This document shows positions 13,992 to 29,187 of a stretch of DNA of 64,000 bases, in pieces. Both the position numbers and the translations under genes were made by a program. The stretch is taken from contig QZCP01000268.1 in assembly GCA_003956705.1 (NCBI GenBank), positions 428,495-492,494 on the forward strand, given 5' to 3'. The notes under the pieces are model-generated. The model was given only the letters and a program-made list of their open reading frames with translations, did not search any database and was not told the DNA's origin. The stretch is from Brevipalpus yothersi (Eukaryota; Arthropoda; Arachnida; Trombidiformes; Tenuipalpidae). Every line of letters begins with the position of its first letter. Position 1 is the first letter of the stretch.

Positions 13992-14222
13992 TTATCGCAC
14001 ACTTTTTCGAGAGACAATATGATGAATTTTATCATCTCTTGATCTCACAGTATCATTTTTTTCCATTGACTCTTCGTACTGTTGAGGCCCATTCCTAACA
14101 TTGAAAAACGGGCTATCGAACCTCTTTTCTAAAATAGCCAACTCCACAAATGTCCATAATGGATGAACGTTCAAGAGTGATGTTAGTTTAACAGGATCTA
14201 GTAGTTTAAAGATCTCATGCAT
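13992..14222 (-). CDS. Small hypothetical ORF with F-box-like N-terminus
   Basis: A 76-codon ATG-initiated frame. Its first 35 residues (MHEIFKLLDPVKLTSLLNVH, then a WTFVELAI stretch) have the Leu/Pro/Trp spacing of an F-box helix pair, but the usual leading LPxE is missing. The rest is polar and unrecognised. It may be the remnant of a longer gene, since more protein-like minus-strand sequence lies just upstream at 14380-15000. I do not assign a function. Confidence 0.25.
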   Translation of the reverse strand: MHEIFKLLDPVKLTSLLNVHPLWTFVELAILEKRFDSPFFNVRNGPQQYEESMEKNDTVRSRDDKIHHIVSRKSVR

Positions 14223-14383
14223 TCTCCCTATTTTATATTAATTGATCAGTTTTTTTACTGAAAAAAAGAGTGGATCTATCGGGAACTAATATTTTTGCTC
14301 AGTGTTAACGAAAATGGGTAGAGCTGAATCGAGGAGAAATCTTATGTAATCAGTGGTATGAAGGGTTGCCAAATTTTTTTCAC

Positions 14384-14980
14384 ATTCAGATTAAATATTC
14401 CTTGACTTGAATACTCTTGCTTCCATCTTTTCTGATCGAATAGCTTCCATTGGAAACAACCACGTGATCAACGATTATATCAGTTGATATACTTGTGATC
14501 GATTGTCTCAGAAATTGTTCGAGATAATTTCCATCAGCTCCTGGGTATCTTTTTCGAAAATTGATCTAGGTAATTGTAAGTTTTCACTTTTATTGATGAA
14601 TTTTATCGCAAAATTTGCTTGCGTCAGTTCAAAAATCGTAATTTGTGCAGATTGAGAATGATGAATTATTGAGTCAGTGATTACATATGCACATGATTGA
14701 ACATTGATGATTTGAATGCCACATGTTACTAATACAGTTTGCATGATGTTAAAGAGATCAAGCAGTTGTTCATCACATGAAAAAGTTACCGTTAGAAATA
14801 AGGTCGAAATAGCAAAATGAAACTATTTTTCACTCTGAAATGGTGTTTCTTCAATATTGACGAGGATCTCATCGCCAACTTCATTGAAATATTTGACTAA
14901 TTCATTAGATCACTATTATGACGTCGAGGAAAATTCCATTCTTGTGATTATCTTCTAAGGATGATTTGTCAAGAGAAATT
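14384..14980 (-). pseudogene. Possible decayed protein-coding gene, family unknown
   Basis: The minus strand carries one protein-like frame reading NEVGDEILVNIEETPFQSEK, then an in-frame TAG (plus 14823-14825). It continues to an ATG at 14744 and through 78 codons to a stop at 14508. A different frame immediately downstream stays open for about 40 more codons with similar composition. One nonsense and one frameshift in otherwise plausible coding sequence suggest a broken gene. Unrecognised short introns could also explain it. No family match was recognised. Confidence 0.3.
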
Positions 14981-15213
14981 CAACTGATAGCATTCGAGGT
15001 TCAGTTTGATAATTAAGATACCTACTCAATTTAACACTCATGATATCCATCCGATGGAATTTCATAGAAATCTTTACGAGAAAAAATCTTCACAGTTACT
15101 GAAATGCTGAGAAATGATTCTCAGTTTTCAAGGACGACATCCATGCATAAAGGAGACCAATCAATTCATAGCATAATCATGATTTAATTGTTCTATCAAT
15201 ATATATTTATATT

Positions 15214-16174
15214 TTATTGCTCTGACAAGAAAATTCGACGGAAAAGCAGGAAAGTGATTGCAAGAGAGAGAAAAATCATTAGATAGGTCGAGGATCGGGT
15301 CCGTGATTCAACAGAGGAAGATTCCAATGAGGAGCCAACAGAGCTGGTATTTGAAGTTTGGTGCCTTGAATCTCGATTGGAATGATCTACGTTAACAAAT
15401 CCTACTTTACGATGCCTTGCTTCAGTGTTATTTACATTTGATCCATCATTGCCTTTTGATGAACTCGGTTGAGGATGCTTTGAGTGTTTTCCCGGTCCCG
15501 TATCGATCTCGAGTTCCTGGTAAATCAAAGAGGAATATCCGCATCAATTAAGCATTAATGAGTGAACATTAATCGCCCGAGTAGGGGAAATTGAGTAAAC
15601 TCACCTTGAATCTTATTTGTTTCGCTAATTCATGAGCTTCACGATTTTCACTACTATCACCATCTTCAGAAGTTTCAGTACGTTCTCGCAATAGAGATTT
15701 GATCGGCCCACAGCAAGGACATGACCACGATTGTGATTTGACCGCTAGAGCCTGTCTTTCCTCTGAACTATAATCCAGACCTCCTATTGCACCCAAACTT
15801 TCGGTAGGCATAAAACCAATGATGGCCAGAAGGGCAGTACGAATTGACCATGATGGTTGCCATGATTCCGGATGATGTCCCGATATACTGAGACATATCT
15901 TTTTGTTTATCTCAAAACGCCCGTTAGGAGTCAATAATATGATACTGGGAGGCTTCATAGGATACTCTGTTGGTAATAAAATTCGTCCATGATAATATCC
16001 ATTACTGAAATCCGAATCAGGTGGTCCTTTAACGGTAAAATGCCACTCAAATAAATTGTTTTCCAGTGGTTGAGCTGAATACTCTTCGGTTGGCTCCGAA
16101 AGCTCAGCGGCTTCCTTCATCAACCGTTTCACTGCTGGTGAACGTAGATTAAATTGATTGGCCAACGTGGTCAT
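15214..16174 (-). CDS. UBE2J1: Ubiquitin-conjugating enzyme E2 J1-like (Ubc6 family), ER-anchored
   Basis: E2 enzyme of ER-associated degradation, transferring ubiquitin from a thioester-linked cysteine. Exons 16174-15605 (190 codons) and 15516-15214 (101 codons including stop) join in phase 0 to give 290 aa, close to the roughly 318 of human UBE2J1. The UBC fold occupies residues 10-160. The catalytic Cys is C94 in KKICLSISGHHPESWQPSWS, nearly identical to vertebrate UBE2J1. A polar, Ser-rich linker leads to a C-terminal transmembrane tail (about residues 268-285, YLMIFLSLAITFLLFRRIF), as expected for a tail-anchored ER protein facing the cytosol. It is head to head with the tetraspanin gene (808 nt between start codons). 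Confidence 0.95.
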
Positions 16175-16982
16175 CAGGATAAAGATGTGTGTATATCTAT
16201 ACTATACTAAATCAATGGATTTGGTCAAAAAAAACCCACACACAAACCGTTAACCACTAAACACGAAACAATAACACCTCAAAAATTGAAGATAAACAAT
16301 CTTTCCGAATTATTTTCCTCTTCAAGCTCTTTAAGCTGATGCAGCTTAAACTTAACTTAATGATATTGTCAAGTTTGTCTAAAACTCACTAGAGTGCGCT
16401 GCTATAAGAATCATACTGGAAGCTATCGCCATCTATAAAATCTTGCAGCCAAACTAGTTGAGACACTAGAATGCGCTCCATTCATAATGTTAATATTCCA
16501 TAGAAAGTAGAGACTCTTTCTATCAAGCAGTTTGAATACTAACTAGTCTTGAATGCGGAAAGTTTAAAGTTCAAATATTCCAAATTATTGCAATAAGTTT
16601 ACCCAAATTAATATTAAAGCCCAAAATTGGTCAACAAAAATTCGATTGTTGAAAAAAATGGATCAAAAACACAAATTTTGTCCATCAATTGGCCACAAAA
16701 ACAATCACAATAATGAGTCAGCTGGGCGAAGCTACCTAATTTTGTGGTATGTAAATATAGGATGTATCCTACTGTAGAGAGAGAGAGAAGCTCCTTCAAC
16801 TTGAACAACTTGTGTTCTGTAAGCAGAAGAATAAGTGAATCAAAATCAGTATCATTTTCAGTCTGGAATTTGTATCTATTTTTTCTCGAGTTTCATGAAC
16901 AGTTTTGAACAGTGTTCGTTACAGAATCGTAAGTTAACGGTATTTTGGTGAACATCATTCCATCATCATCACCGTCATCATC
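16175..16982. promoter_or_regulatory. Divergent spacer between UBE2J1-like and tetraspanin genes
   Basis: 808 nt between two divergent start codons, so both promoters or 5' UTRs should be here. I see only AT-rich sequence and a short GA run at about 16777-16790. Confidence 0.45.
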
Positions 16983-19844
16983 ATGGGCTTTTTTCGAGCT
17001 CTCAATCGACATTGTGTCGGTCTACTTTCTTTTGCAACATGGGTAGGTTGATGTGGTGGTGGTCAGAGAGTGAGAAGAAGAAGAAGAAGAAGAAGAAGAT
17101 GATGATGATCATCTTCCGCATCATCATCTGGGGTCATCATGCTATCGTTTCAAGTGTCATGGCCGCTATGTGAATACGGCTTCCTTTTTTTTCAACACCT
17201 TTCTTTTTCTTCATCCCCTATCTTAGTTATTGGGTAGTATTGTGATCGCTTTCACTCTTTGGACTTTGGTCACATCAAATAATAAGAGCCATTTCTTTAA
17301 TGGCACTTTGGTAAGTTTATCAATCGCTCTCTTTTCTTCTCCTCTTTTCTTGTCCACATTAGCCTTGGCTAACTTGGGTTCAGTGAAGTGCAATATCGTT
17401 TCGACACACTTCCTTTTTGTCACTTGATCCATCTACTGCGGACTTTTCTTCCCGCTTGGAATCCTGTTCCGCTCACAGTATCAAGTCCAAGGTTTTGACT
17501 ACTATTGAAAATTTTTTTTTCTTCCTCTTCTCTTTCTCTCTCCATCTTCCCACTTGTCGAATTAGCCCATCATCTATGTAGCCCTACTCTTTGGAGGTTT
17601 ATTCTTCACAAACGGTGAGTTGGCTGATGTAAATTGTAATCTTTTCACCGATCTCATGACCCATATATACACACACATCCAGTTATTCTTGAGAGAGAAA
17701 AAAAACATAAGCACTAAATTTCGCATCATATATATATATATATATATTTCTATATTTCGTTATGATTTCATGATCTTTAGGTCTGTTAGGATGGATGGGA
17801 TCATTTGAAAAAAACGGGGGATGCATGCTGAAAATGGTAAGATCCTGCACTTTTACCAACTTACAAATCGGTCCAATTCCAAAACTCACTCATCCTGATC
17901 GGTTTTCTCGCTTTTTTTCTCTCTTTCTCCCTTTCTCAATTTTCTTTCACCCGTTTTTTTCTGGAACTAATGAAACAAATTTTGTTAACAACTCGAAAAA
18001 AATTAGTCCCTCTTCCTCTCTGTGCTTCTGATAGCCTCCGAAATCGGTGGCATCATCTCGTTGAGCATCTTGAGAGCAAAGGTTGACGAAATTGTGGAAG
18101 AAGGATGGAACGAAATGAATGTTAAAACTCGAAATGCCATTCAGTCTCAGGTAAGACGAACCATTCTCCAGTTTATCTGATCTGAATTAATTGGATGAGA
18201 AGAGAAATTATCAATTAGGTGCGGGCGTCTTTAAGTTTCTTTCGCCCTTAAAGGAAACATTTCCTCTTGTTACTCACAGATGTTATTAACTAACGTTACT
18301 CAAACTTTCATCTTGTGATCAAACATATTTTACCATTACTATGTAATGATTGTTACTTATTACTGGCTCACTGATTGCTCAGCATGCATACAAAGAATCT
18401 CTCTTGTATTTCTCAACTTTCTAACCGGTAAATCATAAATTTTTTATCTCTTCTTCACCCTTTTTTTTCACTCTTAGTTAAGTTGCTGTGGATTAACAGG
18501 ACCAAGTGAGTTTGCTCACAGTAACGAAGAAACCGATATAAGTTGCTACCAAACTTTGTCCAAGTACTCTCCCCAGAATGGCTCACCAGAACCCCAATTT
18601 CATGAGGTGAGTCTCCCTTAAATTATTATTAATACTATATTATACATATATCGTATTTAATGTGGAGAAGAATTAGCCCAGGAGGAATAAAACTCCCATT
18701 TATGCTACTCCACTTGATTTCACCTACTTTCGGGCTTCTGAGAGTATCTTCATCTTCGAATTACTAACCGATCTTCTTCGATCTATCTTCAGACTGGCTG
18801 CAAGGATAAAATGGTGAACTGGATTCATCAGAACAGAATTATATGGATATCATCCTTCGGCGGTTTACTCCTGTTCCAGGTAAGCATCGTTCAATTAATC
18901 CCTCATTGGCCTCTCTCTTTTCTCAATTAATTTATTCTGGTATTCATACACACAAATAGTTCGATCTCTTTTCTTGTCATTCAGCACATTGCACACTCAA
19001 TATAACCGCTTCATCTTGACACGCTACCTTTCGTGCTTGAAATTGTTGGGCTGATTATTATTAATGAGCCCTAAGTTAGGGTATCATTGAGATAAGTGAC
19101 GACAATACTCTTTATTTATCTAACTACCCGTGCTCTTGTATTACTTGATAATGGATTAGAAAGAAAGAAAGAGAAAGAGAGAGACGAACGATAGAGTTGT
19201 TATAGGATTGTGTTCACGAGCTCTTGTTGAATGTTGTCGAGCAAAATTGATCTTATGAGCCGCTATGTTGAGCCATGCCCATTTCCGCTCGATTGGTGCT
19301 GTTTGATGAATTGAATTGATGATCATCTTACAAATTCGATCTTCATTCAATAAATCGCTCCTTCTCCATTCCTGCCTACTGGAAATTGGGAAGAGAAGAG
19401 TTCATTCACTCAGGAATACAAGAACCCATCTCTACCAGTCTTTTGAATACTATTTTCTCTCTCTTTTTCTCTGCATGTGTTACCTTCTCTCCCCACGATA
19501 AAAACTTTCAGTATAGTATTACTCTGATAGATCGTCTCTCTCTCTCATTGCAATTGAATTTTTTCCTCTCTCTCTCCTTCTCTTTACTCAAAGCCCATCT
19601 GTTTCTCTTTTGCGAACAAGAAAATGGGCCAAACCAATGAAGCAACGCAAACACTTGCGTGCGAAAACAAACCCAGGGAACATTTTTCTGACCTTTCAAA
19701 TTGACCGTTTCATTTCGATTCGGTATCAATCAACTTTAAATCAATTGCCATTGTCCGATTTGTGATTTTATTCTTTATCATGATTTTTCTGAAGCCAATG
19801 AACTACTTGACTAAGTTTCCCAGCAACTTTTCAGCTTCTTTCAT

Positions 19845-19891
<47 letters not shown>

Positions 19892-20185
19892 AACTTACTC
19901 TCTATCTCAAATTCTTCAGTCCATCTTTTTTCATAATTTTGTAAGCTTTTTTCACTTGAAATCCCTTAAAATACACGTTCGACTATACATAAATCAAAAA
20001 GAATTGCGATTTAAGATAGGAATCTTTGGGCTTGAAAGTGTTTATCCTTTCTAATTTATCCTTCAATTTTCTTCTGTCTCTAGGTCATGACCATTCTATT
20101 AACGGTTTCAGCGATCAATAACCTAAAAAGTAGGAGTAGCTCGATGGAATCTCTTGATGAGCCCCACACTATGACGTACATGTAG
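16983..20185 (+). CDS. Tetraspanin
   Basis: Four-transmembrane scaffold protein that organises membrane microdomains. Eight exons: 16983-17042, 17227-17310, 17566-17614, 17781-17836, 18007-18150, 18478-18606, 18793-18879 and 20084-20185. They total 711 nt (236 aa). All junctions are GT..AG and in phase. TM1 spans about residues 12-38. TM2 is followed by the short GC-containing turn (GSFEKNGGC), and TM3 is SLFLSVLLIASEIGGIISLS. The large extracellular loop has the CCG motif at residues 134-136 plus two further cysteines (SCY and TGC), the four-cysteine pattern. TM4 (RIIWISSFGGLLLFQVMTIL) crosses the last junction. The last intron is long and holds a CT microsatellite. AATAAA at 20787 may be its polyadenylation signal. 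The subfamily is not assigned. Confidence 0.92.
19848..19888. repeat. (CT)n microsatellite
   Basis: About 41 nt of CT repeat in the last intron of the plus-strand tetraspanin gene, CT on the sense strand. Confidence 0.95.
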
Positions 20186-20786
20186 ACTACTATCAAGCTC
20201 TCCCCGCGACCTGGGTCCAAACCTGATTTTGGATTTTTGGATTTGCCGTCATCCTAACGCGATGACGACCCTCGTAAATGTGCCAAGTTTCAGTACTCAG
20301 TCTTGGACTGAAAAAGAAGATGCTTACTGAAAATCAAATCGAACAACTCATGCCCATCTTACAATTTAATCAAGAATAGAGCTCTGCAAACAACACCAGT
20401 TTAATCCTCGAGTGACCTCTCTCTCTCTCTTTCTCTTTCTCTCTTTTCCTAAGTATAATCTATTCCCAATTCCACTATTCATCGAGAGTTTGAAAATGAT
20501 TGAGTACATGTGTGTACCGGCTCTCAATTTCAATGAGAGTGAGATATGCATAATTTTCTTGCACAAAACCACCTACTTGAGTGTATTTTCTTACCTCACA
20601 ACCGACAAAAAAACAGTATTTTTATTTGATAGATATACTTAACAATTGGATTTGTCAGCCCATCGAAATCTCTTTTAATTGCTTTTTTCAAACCTTTCAT
20701 CTCATTTCTGTCCTATTTTGCCTAGATTTTGTATTTTTCTAATCGTTCAAATATATTCAATGTGATTAGAATAACTTAATTCATTC

Positions 20787-20792
20787 AATAAA
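20787..20792 (+). terminator. Candidate polyadenylation signal of the tetraspanin gene
   Basis: AATAAA about 600 nt after the tetraspanin stop codon and before the convergent SWSAP1-like gene. The hexamer is seen; its use is inferred from position only. Confidence 0.35.
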
Positions 20793-20989
20793 TAGTGATA
20801 CTTAAGCTACTATGATTGTCCTTTTTTTATTGCCGATTTCGTTAGGGTTCGATGCATCATGAATGAAACTATACATTAACCAACTTCACCGCTATATCAC
20901 AACATTCACATAAAGCGCAATCGATTGAGAAACGAAGACTTGCCGCAACTTGTAATTGGAGATGAATAGTTCTTTGAATTTGACTCCAA

Positions 20990-21697
20990 TCAAGAATCTT
21001 GTGGCTCAGGTCGTTCAACGGAACATTGTTCTTGAGTAATTTTATCGAGAAAAATTTGGCCATCTTCTATGTAATAGTGAAATTTTCTATCCGATGAATC
21101 AATAAGCCGAAAGTTAACCGTCCGAGATGGAATGGTGTGAACTTGTGTCCTCAGAACATCATCGAAAAAGTGTAATCCCAATCCGAAAAATGTTGCTTCC
21201 TCCACTTTATTGTCTTCTTTGTGATCACAAGTAGCAGCTGTATAACAAGTGGTTCCAGTTAGTGTCGTAAAATGTGCTGCAGTGTCATTTAGTAAGGCAA
21301 ACAAGCGTAGAAGACATTCCTTGTAGGTACCATCATTTTCGGTAATATTGGCCAAAAACAAATCAACACCATCGATCAGGATGCCACTAAGACTCTCATT
21401 TTGAACGAATATATTTGCTATATACTTGATTAGATCGGAATATGTTTTAAGATATACAAGAGTTATATTTTTGGCTGTCCTAGCGTCCACTTCAGCCATT
21501 GTATGCACTTTGAGTGGTTTTTTATCCACTTTTTGGCTACTTATAAATATTACCGGATCATTGGACTGGGCACTTAAGCTAACAGCTATTTGAAATAAAA
21601 AACTAGTCTTACATGTTTTCGATGGTCCCACAAGTAGTACACTTGTATTGTGACTTTCTTGGGCAAACTTTGGAAACATTAATTGATAAATGTCCAT
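20990..21697 (-). CDS. SWSAP1-like RecA-fold protein
   Basis: A 235-aa single-exon protein resembling SWSAP1 (SWS1-associated protein 1), a RAD51-paralogue-like factor that partners SWS1 in homologous recombination. Support: matching length, a P-loop near the N-terminus, a Walker B-like hydrophobic strand ILIDGVDLFL near residue 110, and LLNDTAAHF, which resembles vertebrate SWSAP1. The P-loop reads GPSKTCKT (residues 24-31): Lys and Thr remain but the conserved Gly before Lys is Cys. The start is the first ATG (21697). The gene is convergent with the tetraspanin and head to head with the KH gene. It could instead be another divergent RecA/KaiC-like ATPase; no SWIM-domain partner lies in the window. 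Confidence 0.6.
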   Translation of the reverse strand: MDIYQLMFPKFAQESHNTSVLLVGPSKTCKTSFLFQIAVSLSAQSNDPVIFISSQKVDKKPLKVHTMAEVDARTAKNITLVYLKTYSDLIKYIANIFVQNESLSGILIDGVDLFLANITENDGTYKECLLRLFALLNDTAAHFTTLTGTTCYTAATCDHKEDNKVEEATFFGLGLHFFDDVLRTQVHTIPSRTVNFRLIDSSDRKFHYYIEDGQIFLDKITQEQCSVERPEPQDS

Positions 21698-22825
21698 CTT
21701 CCTCTCTCTTTCTCTGATTTATCTACCTATCTCAATCTCTTACTCGTACACTCACTTCAACATTCACGATTAAACACACTCACTTGTGATTAACAATTCA
21801 GAATAATTCAGATTAGGAGCACATTGATTATCACACTCTCACAATCCAAGAACGAAGATGATTAACACCAATCGAGTCAACAGTTCGGGAAGAAAAAAGT
21901 TGATATCCTTGGGCGAAAATTGATTTTGACAACTTGTTACGATCATCAATTGACAGAAGAGAGTTAAACTCGATTATCAAAGTCTGTCAAAAGAAAAGGA
22001 AGAAAAAAAAGCCCTCCAATATTACAGTACATGTGACCTGCGTGCGATCAGGAATGCAAAATATATTAGCCCGCGACTTTTTTTTCACCGAAATTGGAAT
22101 GGCTTTAAGAAGCACTGAAACAATTTTCAATTATGTGTGTGTAACAATCACAATCACACTGATCCTTGAGCTGTAAGATACTGATGATGATGATGGTGAT
22201 GATTAATCAGTTACAAGAGTAAATCTTGCAAAGAGTAGCCTATGAATCACAGATATGAAGATTATACAGATACACAGTGTGATGAGTACACATCAAGTTG
22301 AATGTTGCATCATTTTTGAAAATAACAGCAGCAACAACAACAATAATATTGTGAATGTTTCAGCACAGCATGAGATGAAGATGATATTTGTGTAGTTCAG
22401 TGGCCACGAGTGTTGATGTTTGTAATTTGTTTGATGACCATTAATTAATTATCCCTTTTAATAAGCGTGACAATAATCATAACCACTTACACACACACAC
22501 AGCTTCAGTGTTGTTGTTGATGAAATCAGATGCTTAACATTCTCTTGTCATGTGATCGCTTTATTAAATATTCTTAATTCTCAAATTTGACATATGAGTT
22601 ATTCATCACCTTCATTATCATTACATGTCCATTATTTATTGTTCTCACTTACCAAATCAATCTTAACTTAACATTGAAGTATTTGTCGACTTTCTCAATC
22701 AACGTTCAGACACAGGTAAGGTTAACATTGAATAAATCGAAATCAATTTGATTTCAATCGACTCACTTCGCTGTGCAATGTTAATGTAATATTTTACATT
22801 CCAACAGTGGTGGTGGGACTTAATC
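21698..22825. promoter_or_regulatory. Divergent spacer between SWSAP1-like and KH genes
   Basis: 1.1 kb between divergent start codons, presumably carrying both promoters. It contains small GAT, AC and CAA runs (near 22180, 22490 and 22330). A possible 5' UTR intron lies before 22808, where CAACAG precedes the coding start, but no exon structure is certain. Confidence 0.4.
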
Positions 22826-23663
22826 ATGATCGATTTGACCAAGCAGCTTTTGTACGGAGCTCTAGTCGGTTCAAGTGCTCTGGGATTAGGTACTCTCTAT
22901 CTATTGCTGAGGCCAGATGAGGAGAATTTTGAAATACCAAAACGCAAAGATACTGATCAAACAATAGACGATCCTGATGCAGGTCCTGCTTATAAACGGA
23001 CACTCATAAAGAAAAAAGTACTGGAAAGAGATCTTGGTCGAATTATCGGCTCTAAAGGTGAAAATATTCGGAGAATACAAAAAGAGACCAATACGGTGAT
23101 CAATATTCCCGACAAACGTAATCGTAATCCTCAACCAGTCCAGATGGGTGCTCACTTGCGGAAGAATGGCAATCTTCAAATTTCTAATGGTAACAGTCGA
23201 AAAAATGGTTCCTATTATGCATCGCAAAGCTTAGATTCTTTAATAATGACGATTGAAGGAGCAGCCATCGATGTTATACGGGCCGAAGAACAGATCGATG
23301 ATATAATTGATGACTACAAAAATCAAAATTCAGAGCGAATTTTCGTCAGACGTCAAGATGTTGGGATCATCATTGGTCGCCAAGGCTCTACGATTAGAGA
23401 AATAAGAGAAAACACTGGAGTCTGTATAGACGTTCCTAGAGATAGGAATTCGAGATCTCCTCTAAGTGAAATATTGATAACCGGTATGTCTCCTGATCTT
23501 CATAATCCTATTGGAGGATGAGTTCCAAATCATTAATTTTGAAATTCCTTTACTTTTCCTATTCACAGGTACCGTTAGTCAAATTGAGAAAGCAAAGTGG
23601 CAGATAGATGTCATTCTTAAAGACAAAGGAGTTGATCCAGCTAGAGCAGTCAATTTCCGTTAA
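22826..23663 (+). CDS. TDRKH/Papi-like double-KH membrane-anchored protein lacking a Tudor domain
   Basis: Exons 22826-23483 and 23569-23663 give 753 nt (250 aa). Residues 8-28 form a hydrophobic N-terminal anchor (LLYGALVGSSALGLGTLYLL), as in TDRKH/Papi, which sits on the mitochondrial outer membrane and binds Piwi-class proteins during piRNA 3' trimming. KH1 has GRIIGSKGENI (GxxG at 75-78) and carries an Asn/Arg-rich insertion at about 98-135. KH2 has GIIIGRQGSTI (GxxG at 184-187). The second exon finishes KH2 (TVSQIEKAKWQIDVIL) and stops at 23661-23663 soon afterwards. Family members normally continue into a Tudor domain and reach about 500-560 aa. I find no Tudor-like exon in the following 1.9 kb. 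Alternatively this is another KH family with a membrane anchor. Confidence 0.7.
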
Positions 23664-25626
23664 CAAACATCTTGGCACCTAATTTCATATCGAATTTAGT
23701 TGTGATTAGCTACAAATAAGCACTGTTGCCGTTTTATGTGCCCTCATCAACTCACTATCTCTTTGGCATCTCTCAACTCAACGCATTCGAATGTTCAAAT
23801 TCTCTATCCAATGAAAAGAATTTGATTTCAAGCCTTTTTTATCTCTAAATTTTCTAGATTCCATGTTGACCTTTTATATCACTAGCAAAATGGAAATCAT
23901 GATGTGAAATCATCCCGATTTCTGAGCAATTTAGTTGGTCTTACAATATTCTTTCATATCGAAATACTCTTAATACATGAAAAAGGAATAAATTTTCTAA
24001 TCGATTCTATTTAATCCATGAAATCCACCTGATAGCATAATTTAAAGCGTGTCAAAGATAGAAGATTCACGAAGTTATAAAGAAGTAGGGAAAATCATAT
24101 CATTTTCAACACTTTAGCCCTTAAACTTGTCCATCAGATGAGTTCATGTCCATTCTATGTCCTCTTTCAGACATCTCGGCTGATGTGAATGATGAGAGCG
24201 CGTAAACATGTCCTGACATTTCGCACAGTCTCTGGATGGTCTTTCATCACATTCTCTCCAGAGTTTGTAGTCTTTAGTTCATACCTGTTGATCGAACAGT
24301 GCATACCTCCAATGAAATTAAGTGAAAGCGCTATGGCTTAAATTTTTCTCATTTTCGTGCTTGAAAAATTTCTATTTGGATGAAATTCACAGTGTATAGG
24401 TGATAGTTGAGATCTTTGAAATAAAAATTTTCGCTCATCTTTCCTGTGATTCTATCGGTAAGTAGAATTTCTCTTAATGGGACTCCATTCGAGAATAGCC
24501 TATATAATTTTCGATGAATGGGTGAACGATAGCAAATCATGAGAAAAGATATAATTTTTGAAAGAGTTTGGTTAGTTTTAGTAGTCTCACTTTCGCACAT
24601 GAAATCTTTGATCCAATTTACTCCTCTCAAATTTTCTCGACCCTTGATTAGAGGTGGACATTCCTTCTAGTTCTTCAATAATTGAAAGAGTGAAAACTTA
24701 TTTAATTGTTTGACCCCAAGAGCATACGAGAAGTATAGAAATTGTTCAAAAAAATTAATCCTAGAAATTCTCTGCGCTCTCAATACCAAAGAGAGGGTAT
24801 CAATGAATGCACTTTAACTCGAAGGTTAAGTCCTTATTAGATCCTCTAATGGGACGAAGCACAGCAGACTGGATGCTCGATTATCGTGAAGCATTTGCCA
24901 AGAATCGATACCAAAGAGGAGAGAGAAAGAGAGAATGACGAAGTTAGCAGAAGTGATGCTCTCTCCTCCTCCTCTTCCTCCTCTCTTAATGATTGCTCAT
25001 CTCTTACCTCACTTGTGCCATTCACTTGCCTTCTATTGTGATGCCCTTCTCATGAATTCTCTCCGTTATTTGGAGTCACTCTTCTGCCTTTTCCTTTTGC
25101 TCCGCATCACTGCAAGTGAACATTCTCCTCGGCTATCCCCTTTCTCCGCCACATTCTTCTCTCTTCTTCATCCTTTTCTTCTCTCTCTCTCCTTCTCTCA
25201 TTCTTATCGTTCTAACTGGGAGAGACATCTTGAAATAGGTGCTTATTTGCCACCATAGGCTTTTCCAATGAAGCTCTCCATACTCGACGATCTACTATGA
25301 GAAGAATGATGGATGTGTTAACAGGTCCTCATGGGATGGGGAGATATTCTCTTCTCGATTTCACTTGTTGATTGAAGGTTCACTAGGTACTGTTAGTTTT
25401 CGGTAGGCTATCATGCGAGAATGGAAGAGAAAGAATATTCTCGGATATTCTGGAGCTTGATTGAAATTTACAGGAGAACGATTGAGATTGATAGGAAAAA
25501 GTTTCTCCAACATCAGTAGCCCCAGCAAGACTCATCTCTTGAGGTCTAAATTTTCTTCTCCATGAGTTGATCAATTTATTCCTCTACTCAATGTGATACA
25601 TTGATTTTCATAGGCATCCATCAGCC
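23664..25626. other. 2-kb spacer with no convincing gene
   Basis: AT-rich sequence between the KH gene and the VMAT gene. A minus-strand frame at 24349-24630 (93 codons) has a plausible composition but no recognised motif and begins with a non-ATG codon. The plus-strand frame at 24935-25258 is CT-driven low complexity. The end of the region should hold the VMAT promoter and 5' UTR. Confidence 0.4.

Positions 25627-29187
<3,561 letters not shown>

Noticed and set aside
24935..25258. Plus-strand Leu/Pro/Ser-rich frame resembling a secreted peptide
   Set aside because: Composition follows from CT-rich DNA; no supported context or homology.
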